NCBI RefSeq assembly: GCF_004522235.1
Contig: NZ_SDLT01000021.1
Coordinates: forward strand, 26,347 to 90,346
Direction of reading: 5' to 3'
Source: Amycolatopsis nivea
Lineage (GTDB): Bacteria > Actinomycetota > Actinomycetes > Mycobacteriales > Pseudonocardiaceae
Length of the DNA stretch: 64,000 bases
A model generated the notes under the pieces. That model searched no databases. It was not told where the DNA came from and saw nothing but the letters and a program-made list of their open reading frames with translations. The position numbers and the translations under genes are program-made. The first letter of the stretch is position 1. Each line of letters starts with the position of its first letter. Positions 43,389 through 53,064 of this stretch are shown here, one piece after another.

Positions 43389-45661
43389 GCACGCCGTCCT
43401 CGACGTACCGGGTGCAGTTGCGGCCGGAGTTCGGCTTCGCCGACGCCGCCGCGATCGTGGAGTACCTGCGCGAGCTGGGCGTCGGGGCGTTGTACGGCTC
43501 GCCGATGCTCGACGCGACACCCGGGTCGACGCACGGTTACGACGTCACCGATCCGACGCGCGCCCGGGGAGAACTGGGCGGCGAAGAAGCGCGAAAGGCG
43601 TTGGCAGCGCGGCTGAAAGACGCCGGGCTCGGGTTCGTCGTGGACATCGTGCCGAACCACATGTCGGTCGAGGTCGCGAAGGCGAACCAGTGGTGGTGGG
43701 ACGTTCTCCGGAACGGCCGGGAGTCGCCGTACGCGTCGTTCTTCGACATCGACTGGAGCCGCGGCAGGCTGCTGCTGCCGGTGCTCGGCGAGGACAACGA
43801 CGTGCTGACCGTCGAAGGTGACGAACTCGTCTACTACGACCATCGTTTCCCGATCGCGCCCGGAACCGGCGACGGCACGCCGGCCGAGGTGCACGCGCGC
43901 CAGCATTACGAGCTGGTCGGCTGGCGGCGCGGCAACCGGGAGCTGAACTACCGAAGGTTCTTCGACATCACGAACCTGGCCGCGGTCGCCGTCGAGCGGC
44001 CGGAGGTGTTCGCCGAAACGCACGGCGAGGTGCTGCGCTGGGTGTCCGACGGCGACGTCACCGGCCTGCGCGTGGACCATCCGGACGGCCTCGCCGACCC
44101 CGGCGGCTACTTCCGGCGGCTCCGCGAGGGCGCGCCCGGGGCGTGGCTGGTCGCGGAGAAGATCCTGCACCCGGGCGAGGCGCTGCCGCAGAGCTGGCCG
44201 GTCGACGGGACCACCGGATACGACGCGTTGCGCGAGATCACCGGGGTGTTCGTGGACCCGGCCGCCGCGTCGGTGTTCACCCGGCTTGCCGCCGAACAGG
44301 GCGTGCGCACCGACTACCACGCGGTCGAGGAGAACGCGCGGAGGTTGGTGACCGACGGCATCCTGGTCGCCGAGGTGCACCGGATCGCGGCGCTGCTGCA
44401 AGGCGTGGACGCCGGTGCGGCCCGCGCCGCCGTCGCCGAGGTGATGATCGCGTTCCCGGTCTACCGTTCGTACCTTCCCGAGGGGGCCGGCCACTGGGCG
44501 ACTGCCGTGGCGCGGGCCCGCAAGCGGCGGCCGGAACTGGCCCCGGCGCTCGACGCGCTCGACAGCCAGGTGCGCGGCGCGCCCGACGGCGAGCTGGCGA
44601 CGCGGATCCAGCAGACGTCCGGCATGGTCGTCGCGAAGGGCACCGAGGACACGACCTTCTACCGGTTCACCCGGTTCGCCGCACTGAACGAGGTCGGCGG
44701 CAACCCGGACCGGTTCGGGCTGAGCACCGGGGAATTCCACCCGCTGGCCGCGGGCCGGGCGGCCGCGGCCCCGGCCACGATGACCACGCTGACCACGCAC
44801 GACACGAAGCGGTCCGAGGACACCCGCGCCCGGATGGCGGCGCTCTCGGAGGTCGCGGACGAGTTCGCCGTCGCGGTCCGCCGCTGGACGGCCGCGCGCG
44901 GGATCGACGAGCCCGCGCTGAATCTCCTGGCCTGGCAGACGCTCGTCGGCGCGTGGCCGATCTCGCCGGAGCGGCTGCGCGACTACCTCGACAAGGCCGC
45001 GAAGGAAGCGAAACTCCGCACCTCCTGGACGGAGCACGACGAGGGCTTCGAACGCGCCGTCGCCGAGTGGCCGTCCGCGGTGCTGGACGACGCCGCTTTG
45101 GCGGCCGACGTCGAGTCGTTCGTGAAGCGGGTGCGCGGCGCGGGCTGGACGAACTCGCTGGGGCAGAAGCTGCTGCAACTGGCCGGACCCGGCGTGCCGG
45201 ACGTTTACCAGGGCACCGAGCTGTGGGACTACTCGCTGGTCGACCCGGACAATCGCCGCGAGGTCGACTACGCCGCCCGGCGCGCCCTTCTCGACCGCAT
45301 CCAGGGCGGCGAACAGCCGGAGATCGACGAGACTGGCGCGGCGAAACTGCTGGTGGTGCACCGCGCGCTGACCCTGCGCCGAGACCGGCCGGAGCTCTTC
45401 ACCGGATACCGGCCGCTGCAGGCCGAAGGCGTTGCCGCGGAACACCTTCTGGCCTTCGAACGCGGTGCCGGCCTGACCGTCGCGGTCACGCGGCTGCCGC
45501 TGGGTCTGGACCGGGCGGGCGGCTGGCGCGACACCGTTCTGCCGCTGCGCGCCGGGGAATGGACCGACGTGCTGACCGGTCGCGGGGTCGGCGATGCCCC
45601 GCAGGCGTCCGCGTTGTTCGAGCGGTACCCGGTCGCGCTTCTGGTGCGGGAGGACTCCTGA
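43385..45661 (+). CDS. treY: Maltooligosyl trehalose synthase
   Basis: A 758-residue GH13_26 enzyme that converts the reducing-end alpha-1,4 bond of a malto-oligosaccharide to an alpha,alpha-1,1 bond. It has STYRVQLRPEFGFADAAAIV and YGSPMLDATPGSTHGYDV at the N-terminus, DIVPNHMSVE, D231 in GLRVDHPDGLADP, E258 in LVAEKILHPGE and the late TTHDTKRSEDTRAR. Start by ATGA overlap with glgX. The TGA shares its last base with the treZ ATG. It is translated as one unit with TreX and TreZ. Confidence 0.93.
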   Translation: MSTPSSTYRVQLRPEFGFADAAAIVEYLRELGVGALYGSPMLDATPGSTHGYDVTDPTRARGELGGEEARKALAARLKDAGLGFVVDIVPNHMSVEVAKANQWWWDVLRNGRESPYASFFDIDWSRGRLLLPVLGEDNDVLTVEGDELVYYDHRFPIAPGTGDGTPAEVHARQHYELVGWRRGNRELNYRRFFDITNLAAVAVERPEVFAETHGEVLRWVSDGDVTGLRVDHPDGLADPGGYFRRLREGAPGAWLVAEKILHPGEALPQSWPVDGTTGYDALREITGVFVDPAAASVFTRLAAEQGVRTDYHAVEENARRLVTDGILVAEVHRIAALLQGVDAGAARAAVAEVMIAFPVYRSYLPEGAGHWATAVARARKRRPELAPALDALDSQVRGAPDGELATRIQQTSGMVVAKGTEDTTFYRFTRFAALNEVGGNPDRFGLSTGEFHPLAAGRAAAAPATMTTLTTHDTKRSEDTRARMAALSEVADEFAVAVRRWTAARGIDEPALNLLAWQTLVGAWPISPERLRDYLDKAAKEAKLRTSWTEHDEGFERAVAEWPSAVLDDAALAADVESFVKRVRGAGWTNSLGQKLLQLAGPGVPDVYQGTELWDYSLVDPDNRREVDYAARRALLDRIQGGEQPEIDETGAAKLLVVHRALTLRRDRPELFTGYRPLQAEGVAAEHLLAFERGAGLTVAVTRLPLGLDRAGGWRDTVLPLRAGEWTDVLTGRGVGDAPQASALFERYPVALLVREDS

Positions 45662-47385
45662 TGTTCCGCGTATGGGCCCTGTCGGCCGAGCGCGTCCGCG
45701 TCCGCGTGGACGGAACCGACCACGAGATGACCGCCGCCGGGGACGGGTGGTGGCAGGCCGACGTCACCGGCACCGATTACGCCTTCTTGCTCGGCGACGA
45801 CGACCGCCCGCTGCCGGACCCGCGTTCGCTGCGCCAGCCGAACGGCGTGCACGAAGCGTCGCGGGTCTACGACCATTCGGCGTTCGAGTGGACCGACCAG
45901 TCGTGGACCGGGCGGCAGCTGCCCGGCGGCGTGGTCTACGAACTGCATGTCGGCACCTTCACCGAAGCGGGCACGTTCGACGCGGTCATCGACCGGCTCG
46001 GGCACCTGGTCGACCTCGGCGTCACGCACGTCGAACTGCTGCCGGTGAACTCCTTCGACGGCACCGCGGGCTGGGGCTACGACGGCGTCCTGTGGGGCGC
46101 GGCGCACGAACCGTACGGCGGTCCCGACGGGCTGAAACGCCTGGTCGACGCGTGTCACGCACGCGGGCTCGCGGTCCTGCTCGACGTCGTCTACAACCAC
46201 CTCGGCCCGTCCGGCGCTTACCTCGACCGGTTCGGCCCGTACTTCGCCGGCCGCACCGACTGGGGCGCCGGGCTGAACCTCGACGGCCCGGGTTCCGACG
46301 AAGTCCGCCGCTATGTCATCGACAACGCGCTGGGCTGGCTGCGCGACTTCCACTTCGACGGCCTCCGCCTGGACGCCGTGCACGCGCTGGTCGACAACCG
46401 CGCCGTGCACCTGCTGGAGGAACTGTCCGCCGAGGTCGACGCGCTCTCGGCGGCCCTGAACCGCCCGCTGACGCTGATCGCCGAGTCCGACCAGAACGAC
46501 CCCAAGCTCGTCACGACGCGCGACGCCGGCGGCTACGGCCTGCACGCGCAGTGGTCCGACGACCTGCACCACGCGCTGCACGTCCGGCTCACCGGCGAAA
46601 CCACCGGCTACTACACCGATTTCGCCGAGCCCGGCGCGCTGGCCAAGACCCTGCGGGAGGCATTTTTCCACGCCGGGACCTGGTCGTCGTTCCGCTCGCG
46701 CGTCCACGGCCGCCCGCTGGACCGGCGCGTCGCCCCCGGCCACCGGTTCCTGGCGTATTTGCAGGACCACGACCAGATCGGCAACCGCGCGACCGGCGAC
46801 CGGCTGTCCGCGACCGTTTCGCCCGGTCTGCTCGCCTGCGGCGCGGCGGTGGTGTTCTGCTCGCCGTTCACGCCGATGCTGTTCATGGGGGAGGAGTGGG
46901 CCGCGGAGACGCCGTGGCAGTTCTTCGCGTCGTTCCCGGACCCGGAACTGGCCGAGGCCGTCCGCACCGGCCGCCGCCGCGAGTTCGCCCGGCACGGCTG
47001 GGGCGAAACGGACGTTCCCGACCCGATGGACCCGGCCACCGTCGCCCGCTCGCGGCTCGACTGGACCGAACCGGGCAAACCGGGCCACCGGGAAATCCTC
47101 GGCCTGTACCGGACGCTGATCCGCCTCCGCCGCACGCATCCGGAGCTGACCGATCCGCGGCTGGACCGCGTCGTGGTGGAGACCCCGCCGGACGATGCGT
47201 GGCTGATACTGCACCGGGGCACGCTGCGCCTGGCGTGCAACTTCGGAGCGAAGCCGGTCGAGGTTCCGGTGGCGGGGGAGGTGCTGGCTTCGTGGGGCAA
47301 CCCCGAGGTCGGCGACGCGACGGTGCTGCCCGCGGAGTCGTTCGTGCTGGTCGCTACCCGGTGTAGCCCTGCAGCATCTTCGTGA
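45661..47385 (+). CDS. treZ: Malto-oligosyltrehalose trehalohydrolase
   Basis: A 574-residue GH13_10 enzyme that releases trehalose from maltooligosyl-trehalose. It has a short N-terminal CBM48 domain, YELHVGTFTEAGTFDAVI, VELLPVNSFDGTAGWGYDG, VVYNHLGPSGAYLDRFGPYF, catalytic D238 (DGLRLDAVHAL) and E275 (LIAESDQND) and the characteristic YLQDHDQIGNRATGDRL. The ATG at 45661 overlaps the treY stop by one base. The last 32 bp overlap the converging WYL regulator gene. Confidence 0.93.
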   Translation: MFRVWALSAERVRVRVDGTDHEMTAAGDGWWQADVTGTDYAFLLGDDDRPLPDPRSLRQPNGVHEASRVYDHSAFEWTDQSWTGRQLPGGVVYELHVGTFTEAGTFDAVIDRLGHLVDLGVTHVELLPVNSFDGTAGWGYDGVLWGAAHEPYGGPDGLKRLVDACHARGLAVLLDVVYNHLGPSGAYLDRFGPYFAGRTDWGAGLNLDGPGSDEVRRYVIDNALGWLRDFHFDGLRLDAVHALVDNRAVHLLEELSAEVDALSAALNRPLTLIAESDQNDPKLVTTRDAGGYGLHAQWSDDLHHALHVRLTGETTGYYTDFAEPGALAKTLREAFFHAGTWSSFRSRVHGRPLDRRVAPGHRFLAYLQDHDQIGNRATGDRLSATVSPGLLACGAAVVFCSPFTPMLFMGEEWAAETPWQFFASFPDPELAEAVRTGRRREFARHGWGETDVPDPMDPATVARSRLDWTEPGKPGHREILGLYRTLIRLRRTHPELTDPRLDRVVVETPPDDAWLILHRGTLRLACNFGAKPVEVPVAGEVLASWGNPEVGDATVLPAESFVLVATRCSPAASS

Positions 47386-48322
47386 GCGTCTCGGCCATCC
47401 GGTCGCGAAGCTCTTGCGGCGCAACCACTTCCGCCAACGGACCGAGCCGCAGCAGGTCGTGCACGGCTTGGTCGGGCTGCTCGACCGGAACGATCACCCG
47501 AGTCCACCCGTCCGCTTCGACAACGCCGCCCGCAGCCGCGCGGGCAACCGCAGGTTCGGCGAGCTGCGGCAGGAGTCGCATCCCTTCCGGCGACACCCGC
47601 AGTACCGCCTCGCCACGGTGCCGGCGGGCGTCGAAATCGTCGAGGTACTCCGACCAGTAGCCGCCCAGATCGAACCCCTCGGCCCGGTCGAAGGTCTCGT
47701 CCAGCATCGCCGCCTCGACGATCCGCGCCACCCGGTAAGTCCGGAACTCGCCGGAATGCCGGGCGACCAGGTACCAGTGCCCGGCCTTGAGCACCACACC
47801 GTGCGGCTCGACGGTCCGGGCGACTTCGCGGGGCGCGGCCCAGCGCTGATACCGGATCCGGACGCGCCGCTGCTGCCACGCCGCGTCCGAGACCGTCGGC
47901 AGCTGCGGCGTGGCCTCCCTGTCGTGGTACCAGGACGCCGCGTCCAGATGGAACCGCTCGCGGACCCGGTCGGCGTGGGACCGCAGTTCGGCCGGGAGCG
48001 CGGCCAGCAGTTTGCGCTCCGTGTTCGCCGCGACCGGCCCCAGCCCCAGCCCGGAAGCCGCGGCGGGCAGCCCGGTGAGGAAGAGCGCCTCGGCTTCTTG
48101 CCTGGTCAGACCGGTCAGCTGGGTGCGGTACCCGTCGACCAGCCGGTATCCGCCGTCGTGGCCGGGCTCGCCGTACACCGGGATCCCGGCGGCGCTCAAC
48201 GCCTCGATGTCGCGGTAGACCGTGCGCGGCGAGACCTCCAGCCGGGCGGCCAGTTCGGCGGCGGTCCTCGGCTGGCGGGCCTGCAGCAGCAACAGGAGGG
48301 AGACGAGCCGGCTCGCGCGCAT
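47354..48322 (-). CDS. WYL-domain HTH regulator (YafY type)
   Basis: A 322-residue regulator. It has an N-terminal HTH (ASRLVSLLLLLQARQPRTAAELAARLEVSPRTVYRDIEALSAAG), a middle helical region, a WYL domain (RIRYQRWAAP and the GHWYLVARHSGEFRTYRVARI segment) and a WCX C-terminus. WYL proteins sense nucleic-acid or nucleotide-type ligands. The ATG at 48322 (MRASRLV) fits the family start. The gene lies antisense between treZ and the second glgX. A perfect palindrome 23 bp upstream of its start is a likely autoregulatory site also serving glgX2. Confidence 0.87.
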   Translation of the reverse strand: MRASRLVSLLLLLQARQPRTAAELAARLEVSPRTVYRDIEALSAAGIPVYGEPGHDGGYRLVDGYRTQLTGLTRQEAEALFLTGLPAAASGLGLGPVAANTERKLLAALPAELRSHADRVRERFHLDAASWYHDREATPQLPTVSDAAWQQRRVRIRYQRWAAPREVARTVEPHGVVLKAGHWYLVARHSGEFRTYRVARIVEAAMLDETFDRAEGFDLGGYWSEYLDDFDARRHRGEAVLRVSPEGMRLLPQLAEPAVARAAAGGVVEADGWTRVIVPVEQPDQAVHDLLRLGPLAEVVAPQELRDRMAETLTKMLQGYTG

Positions 48323-48344
48323 GCGGCCAGCATGCCCCGGTCCA

Positions 48345-48361
48345 CTGACAGAACCTGTCAG
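48345..48361. promoter_or_regulatory. Candidate WYL-regulator operator
   Basis: CTGACAG-AAC-CTGTCAG, a perfect dyad with a 3-bp centre, lies between the WYL gene start (48322, minus) and glgX2 (48492, plus). It is close to the regulator's own start and so likely autoregulatory. Confidence 0.6.
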
Positions 48362-48491
48362 GGATCCCGAGGGCACGCCCGGCGCGAACCCCTACTGCCG
48401 CCGCTGTCGGCCCAGGTCATCACCCCTGCTCCGGGCAAGTTCAGCCAAGCGCCGGAGCCCGTCGCCGCCGAGGGTTTGAAAGGATCGGCGC

Positions 48492-50636
48492 ATGGCACAG
48501 CGACCCGCATCCGACAACCAGGTCCTCGCCGGACGTCCGTTCCCGCTCGGCGCCCACCCGGAGGCGGGCGGCGTCCGGTTCGCGGTGACGTCCGCCGTCG
48601 CCGACGCGGTCGAGGTGTGCCTCATCGGCGACGACGGTTCCGAGCGGCGGATCGAACTGACCGAACGCACGTTCGGCGTCTGGCACGGGCTCGTCCCGGG
48701 CGTCACCGTCGGTCAGCACTACGGCTACCGCGTGCACGGCCCGTACGACCCGGCGCACGGCTACCGCTGCAACCCGGCCAAGCTCCTCGTCGACCCGTAC
48801 GCGCGCCGGATCGACGGCAAGCTCGCCAGCCTGCACGCCGCGCAGGGCTTCACCGGGGACCCCGAGCGCGGTCCGATGTCCACTGTGGACTCGCTGGGGG
48901 CGGTGCCGCTGTCGGTCGTCGCCTCGCCGGGCGGGCAGGACACCGGGGTCAAGCCCGAGGTGCCGTTCGAGGAGTCGGTGATCTGCGAACTGCACGTGAA
49001 GGGGTTCACCCAGCAGCATCCCTTCATCCCGGAAGCGCTGCGCGGCACGTACCTCGGCCTCGCGCACCCGGTCGCGATCGAGCACCTGACCCGGCTCGGC
49101 GTGACGACCGTCGAACTGCTGCCGGTGCACGCGTTCGCCGACGAGCCCGCGCTGATCCGCTCGGGGCGGCACAACTACTGGGGCTACTCGCCGCTGGGCT
49201 ACTTCGCGCCGCACGCGGGCTACGCGAGCGAACCGGGCCGCGAGATCGAGGAATTCCGCACGATGGTGGCGGCCCTGCACGCGGCAGGCATCGAGGTGCT
49301 GCTCGACGTCGTCTTCAACCACACCTGCGAGGGCGGCCCGGACGGCCCGACGCTCTCGCTGCGCGGCCTCGACGCCCCGGCGTACTACCTGCACACCCGC
49401 CGCGGGCACATGGCCGACCTCACCGGCTGCGGCAACACCCTCGACGCCGGTTCGCCGACGGTCGTCCGGCTGGTCACCGATTCGCTGCGGTACTGGACGC
49501 AGGAGATGGGCGTCGACGGGTTCCGCTTCGACCTGGCGAGCACGCTCGGCCGGCCGCGCGGCGAGATGTTCGACCGCGAGTCGACGATGCTGACCGCGAT
49601 CACCACCGACCCGGTGCTGTCGCGCTGCAAGCTGATCGCCGAACCGTGGGACGCGACCGGCGAGGGCTACCGCGTCGGCGACTTCGGCGCGCAGTGGGCC
49701 GAGTGGAACGGCCGCTACCGCGACACCGTCCGCGACTTCTGGCGCGGCGCGACCGGCGTGCGGGACCTCGCGTACCGGCTGTCCGGCTCGTCCGATCTGT
49801 ACGACCACAACCTGCGCCGCCCGTGGCAGTCGATCAACTTCGTCACCGCGCACGACGGCTTCACGCTGCGGGACCTGGTGTCCTACAACGAAAAGCACAA
49901 CGAGGCCAACGGCGAGGACAACCGCGACGGCACGAACGACAACCGCTCGTGGAACCACGGCGCGGAGGGCGAGACCGACGACGCGGCGATCGTCGCGCTG
50001 CGCACTCGCCAGGCGCGCAACCTGTTCGCGACGCTGCTGCTGTCCACCGGGACCCCGATGTTCACCGCGGGCGACGAGATGTGGCGGACCCAGCACGGCA
50101 ACAACAACGCCTACTGCCTCGACGACGAAACGTCGTGGGTCGACTGGACCCCGACCGAGGCGTCGGAGCCGATGCTCGACTTCGCCCGCCGCGTGGTCCG
50201 GCTGCGCGCGCACAGCCCGGCCTTGCGGCAGCCGGAGTTCTTCGAGGGCCGCACCACGGTCACCGGCAAGCCCGATCTTGTCTGGTTCCGCCCGGACGGC
50301 GAGGAATTCGACGAGATCGACTGGTTCGACGAGGACCGCCGCACGCTCTGCATGTGGATCGACGGGTCGAACAGCCAGGCGCGCAACCGCGAGGGCGCGC
50401 TCGTCACCGACCACTCGTGGCTGCTGGTGCTGCACGCGGGCGCGGAACCGGCGGAGATCGTGCTGCCCGGACCGGAGTACGGCGAGACTTTCAAGCCCAC
50501 TTTGGACACCAGCACCGCCGACGGCACCCCGGCCAGCCCGGGAGTGCTGGAGCCGAAGGCGCGGATCACGGTCGAGGCGCGGTCGCTGCTGTTGCTGCGC
50601 GCGCCGCGGGACACGGTGGAGATCCCGCAGCTGTAA
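48492..50636 (+). CDS. glgX: Glycogen debranching enzyme GlgX, second copy
   Basis: A 714-residue paralogue of the copy at 41262. It has N-terminal CBM48 (GRPFPLGAHPEAGGVRFAVT), D347 (DGFRFDLAST), E384 (LIAEPWDATG) and D455 (TAHDGFTL). The region from SYNEKHNEANGEDNRDG to GNNNAYC is nearly identical between the copies, but the CBM48 and C-terminal parts differ, so they are long-separated paralogues, not a recent duplication. The ATG at 48492 follows GAAAGGA. It is divergent from the WYL regulator and precedes the glgE operon by 358 bp. A likely role is glycogen debranching proper. Confidence 0.9.
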   Translation: MAQRPASDNQVLAGRPFPLGAHPEAGGVRFAVTSAVADAVEVCLIGDDGSERRIELTERTFGVWHGLVPGVTVGQHYGYRVHGPYDPAHGYRCNPAKLLVDPYARRIDGKLASLHAAQGFTGDPERGPMSTVDSLGAVPLSVVASPGGQDTGVKPEVPFEESVICELHVKGFTQQHPFIPEALRGTYLGLAHPVAIEHLTRLGVTTVELLPVHAFADEPALIRSGRHNYWGYSPLGYFAPHAGYASEPGREIEEFRTMVAALHAAGIEVLLDVVFNHTCEGGPDGPTLSLRGLDAPAYYLHTRRGHMADLTGCGNTLDAGSPTVVRLVTDSLRYWTQEMGVDGFRFDLASTLGRPRGEMFDRESTMLTAITTDPVLSRCKLIAEPWDATGEGYRVGDFGAQWAEWNGRYRDTVRDFWRGATGVRDLAYRLSGSSDLYDHNLRRPWQSINFVTAHDGFTLRDLVSYNEKHNEANGEDNRDGTNDNRSWNHGAEGETDDAAIVALRTRQARNLFATLLLSTGTPMFTAGDEMWRTQHGNNNAYCLDDETSWVDWTPTEASEPMLDFARRVVRLRAHSPALRQPEFFEGRTTVTGKPDLVWFRPDGEEFDEIDWFDEDRRTLCMWIDGSNSQARNREGALVTDHSWLLVLHAGAEPAEIVLPGPEYGETFKPTLDTSTADGTPASPGVLEPKARITVEARSLLLLRAPRDTVEIPQL

Positions 50637-50994
50637 GGAGACCGAGTCCGAGAAGTCCGGGCGCTTCGCGTGATCGCCGCGGGCGTCATGGGGCATCCTG
50701 ACTGCAGTCAGCCGCCGCCGAGAAACCGTCACCCGGACATCCGCACCGATACTCACCGGTAATCACCGGAACGCGCCGCCGATTGTTAACGCAATTCGGC
50801 GAGCGTGTTGCGGGCGGGGGACGGGAATGCGTCCGGGAGTTCCGCCGAATGGGGGCGTTTCGCCCGACCGGGTGGCGGGAAAATCAGAAAAAGGCCCCGC
50901 TGTCAACGGCTTTGGAGGAATCAGGCACACTGACCGTGCTCGCGGAAGCACACTCCGACCACCCTCCCACCCACCGTGAAAAAGGGGCATCGCC
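50637..50994. other. Intergenic region before the glgE operon
   Basis: 358 bp without a gene. It holds a perfect 12-bp palindrome TGACTGCAGTCA at 50699-50710, a second dyad at 50778-50799 (separate entry) and the leader of glgE. It should contain the main promoter of the glgE-treS-pep2-glgB unit. Confidence 0.6.
50778..50799. promoter_or_regulatory. Dyad in the glgE promoter region
   Basis: GCCGATTG (50778-50785) and CAATTCGGC (50792-50800) form an inverted repeat with one unpaired base around GTTAAC-type centre (ATTG-TTAACG-CAAT). It is AT-rich against a GC-rich background and about 200 bp upstream of glgE. A LacI-type sugar regulator would suit such a site; the binding protein is unknown. 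Confidence 0.45.
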
Positions 50995-52974
50995 ATGACC
51001 GGCAGGCTCGGGATCGACGACGTCGCACCCATTGTCAGCTGCGGCCGGTATCCGGCCAAAGCCGTTGCGGGCGAACATTTCCCCGTCACCGCCACGGTCT
51101 GGCGGGAGGGCCACGACGCGGTCGCCGCGACGGTCGCCTGGCGCGGTCCGGGCGACCGCGCCGCGCGCCAGACGCGGATGGCCGAGCAGGGCCGCGGGCT
51201 CGACCGGTTCGGCGCGGTGATCGTGCCCGACGCCGAGGGCATGTGGACCTACCGGGTGGACGCGTGGAGCGATCCGTGGGCCACCTGGGAGCACGCGGTC
51301 GAGGTGAAGATCGCCGCCGGGCAGGGGCCGGGGGAGCTCGCGAACGACCTGGAAAGCGGGGCGCTGCTGCTCGACCGCGTGTCCCGCCGCCCGGAGCGCC
51401 GGGCCGAGCGCCCGCTGCTCGCCGGGGCCGCGGCCGCGCTGCGCGACGACGAACGCGATCTCGCCGAGCGCGTCGGGCCCGCGCTCTCGCCCGAGGTCCG
51501 CCAGCTCATGCACGACTTCCCGGTGCGCGAGCTGATCACCAAGGGCCGCGTGCTGAAGCTGTGGGTCGACCGCAAACGCGCCGCTTTCGGTTCCTGGTAC
51601 GAATTCTTCCCCCGCTCCACCGGCGGGGTCGACGCGCTGGGCCGCGCGGTGCACGGCACCTTCGCCACCGCCGAGCGCGAACTGGACCGCGTCGCGGGCA
51701 TGGGTTTCGACGTCGTCTACCTGCCGCCGGTGCACCCCATCGGCCGGGTGAACCGCAAGGGCCCCAACAACACTCTCGACGCGACGCCGGACGACGTCGG
51801 CTCGCCGTGGGCGATCGGCGCGGACGAGGGCGGGCACGACGCGATCCACCCGGAGCTCGGCACGATCGAGGATTTCGACGCGTTCGTGGCGCGCGCGGAG
51901 GAGCTCGGCCTCGAGGTCGCGCTCGACCTCGCGCTGCAGGCCGCGCCGGACCACCCCTGGGTCGTCAAGTACCCGGAGTTCTTCACCACCCGCCCGGACG
52001 GCACCATCGCGTACGCGGAGAACCCGCCGAAGAAGTACCAGGACATCTACCCGGTCAACTTCGACAACGACCCGCGCGGCATCTACGACGAGGTGCTGCG
52101 CGTCGTGCTGCACTGGGTGTCGCACGGGGTGCGGATCTTCCGGGTCGACAATCCGCACACCAAGCCGCCGGACTTCTGGGCGTGGCTGATCCAGTCGGTG
52201 AAGGACGCGCATCCGGACGTGCTGTTCCTCGCCGAGGCGTTCACCCGCCCGGCCCGGCTGTGGGGACTCGCGAAGCTCGGTTTCACCCAGAGCTACACGT
52301 ATTTCACCTGGCGCACCACGAAAGAAGAGCTCACCGAGTTCGGCACCGACCTCGTCGAGCACTGGGACCACGGCCGGCCGAACCTGTTCGTCAACACTCC
52401 GGACATCCTGCACGAATCGCTGCAGCACGGCGGTCCCGGCATGTTCGCGCTGCGCGCCGCGCTCGCCGCGACGATGTCGCCGACCTGGGGCGTGTACTCC
52501 GGCTACGAGCTGTTCGAATCCGAGGCGGTGCGCCCGGGCAGCGAGGAGTACCTCGACTCCGAGAAGTACCAGCTGCGCCCGCGCGATTTCGCCCGCGCGC
52601 TCGCCGAGGGCCGTTCGCTGGAACCGTGGCTGACCCGGCTCAACGCCGTCCGCCGTGCGCATCCGGCGCTGCAGGGCATGCGGTCGCTGCGCTTCCACCA
52701 CATCGACAACGACGCGCTGCTCGCTTACTCCAAACAGGACCCGGCGACCGGCGACACGGTCGTCGCGATCGTGAACCTCGACCCGCACAACGCGCGAGAG
52801 GGCACGCTCTGGCTCGACCTGCCCGCGCTCGGCTTCGACTGGACCGAGCGGCTCATCGCGCACGACGAGGTCACCGGCGAGACGTGGGACTGGGGCCAGG
52901 CGAACTTCGTCCGGCTCGAACCGTGGCGGGCGGTGGCGCACATCGTGGCGCTGCGCCGCAGGCTCGCGGCCTGA
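50995..52974 (+). CDS. glgE: Alpha-1,4-glucan:maltose-1-phosphate maltosyltransferase
   Basis: A 659-residue GH13_3 enzyme that extends alpha-1,4-glucan from maltose-1-phosphate. It has an N-terminal beta-sandwich, ELITKGRVLKLWVDRKRAAFGSWYEFFPRS, VYLPPVHPIGRVNRKGPNN, the lysine-rich NPPKKYQDIYPVNFD loop, nucleophile D385 (FRVDNPHTK) and acid E414 (FLAEAFTRP). Length matches the characterised family. The ATG at 50995 follows AAAAGGGG. It is first in the glgE-treS-pep2-glgB unit, the GlgE pathway from trehalose to branched glucan. Confidence 0.94.
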   Translation: MTGRLGIDDVAPIVSCGRYPAKAVAGEHFPVTATVWREGHDAVAATVAWRGPGDRAARQTRMAEQGRGLDRFGAVIVPDAEGMWTYRVDAWSDPWATWEHAVEVKIAAGQGPGELANDLESGALLLDRVSRRPERRAERPLLAGAAAALRDDERDLAERVGPALSPEVRQLMHDFPVRELITKGRVLKLWVDRKRAAFGSWYEFFPRSTGGVDALGRAVHGTFATAERELDRVAGMGFDVVYLPPVHPIGRVNRKGPNNTLDATPDDVGSPWAIGADEGGHDAIHPELGTIEDFDAFVARAEELGLEVALDLALQAAPDHPWVVKYPEFFTTRPDGTIAYAENPPKKYQDIYPVNFDNDPRGIYDEVLRVVLHWVSHGVRIFRVDNPHTKPPDFWAWLIQSVKDAHPDVLFLAEAFTRPARLWGLAKLGFTQSYTYFTWRTTKEELTEFGTDLVEHWDHGRPNLFVNTPDILHESLQHGGPGMFALRAALAATMSPTWGVYSGYELFESEAVRPGSEEYLDSEKYQLRPRDFARALAEGRSLEPWLTRLNAVRRAHPALQGMRSLRFHHIDNDALLAYSKQDPATGDTVVAIVNLDPHNAREGTLWLDLPALGFDWTERLIAHDEVTGETWDWGQANFVRLEPWRAVAHIVALRRRLAA

Positions 52975-52996
52975 CGCCGCGGCCGCTCCGACCCCC

Positions 52997-53028
52997 GTGG
53001 TTATCCCGGAGCCGAACGGGATAACCAC
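52997..53028. promoter_or_regulatory. 12-bp inverted repeat between glgE and treS
   Basis: GTGGTTATCCCG (52997-53008) is exactly complementary to CGGGATAACCAC (53017-53028), with an 8-nt loop, in the 90-bp gap. It could be an mRNA hairpin that dampens read-through or stabilises the glgE 3' end, or an operator for a separate treS promoter. Confidence 0.6.
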
Positions 53029-53064
53029 TACTCAGCACACGCGACTCACGACAAGGTGGAACGG

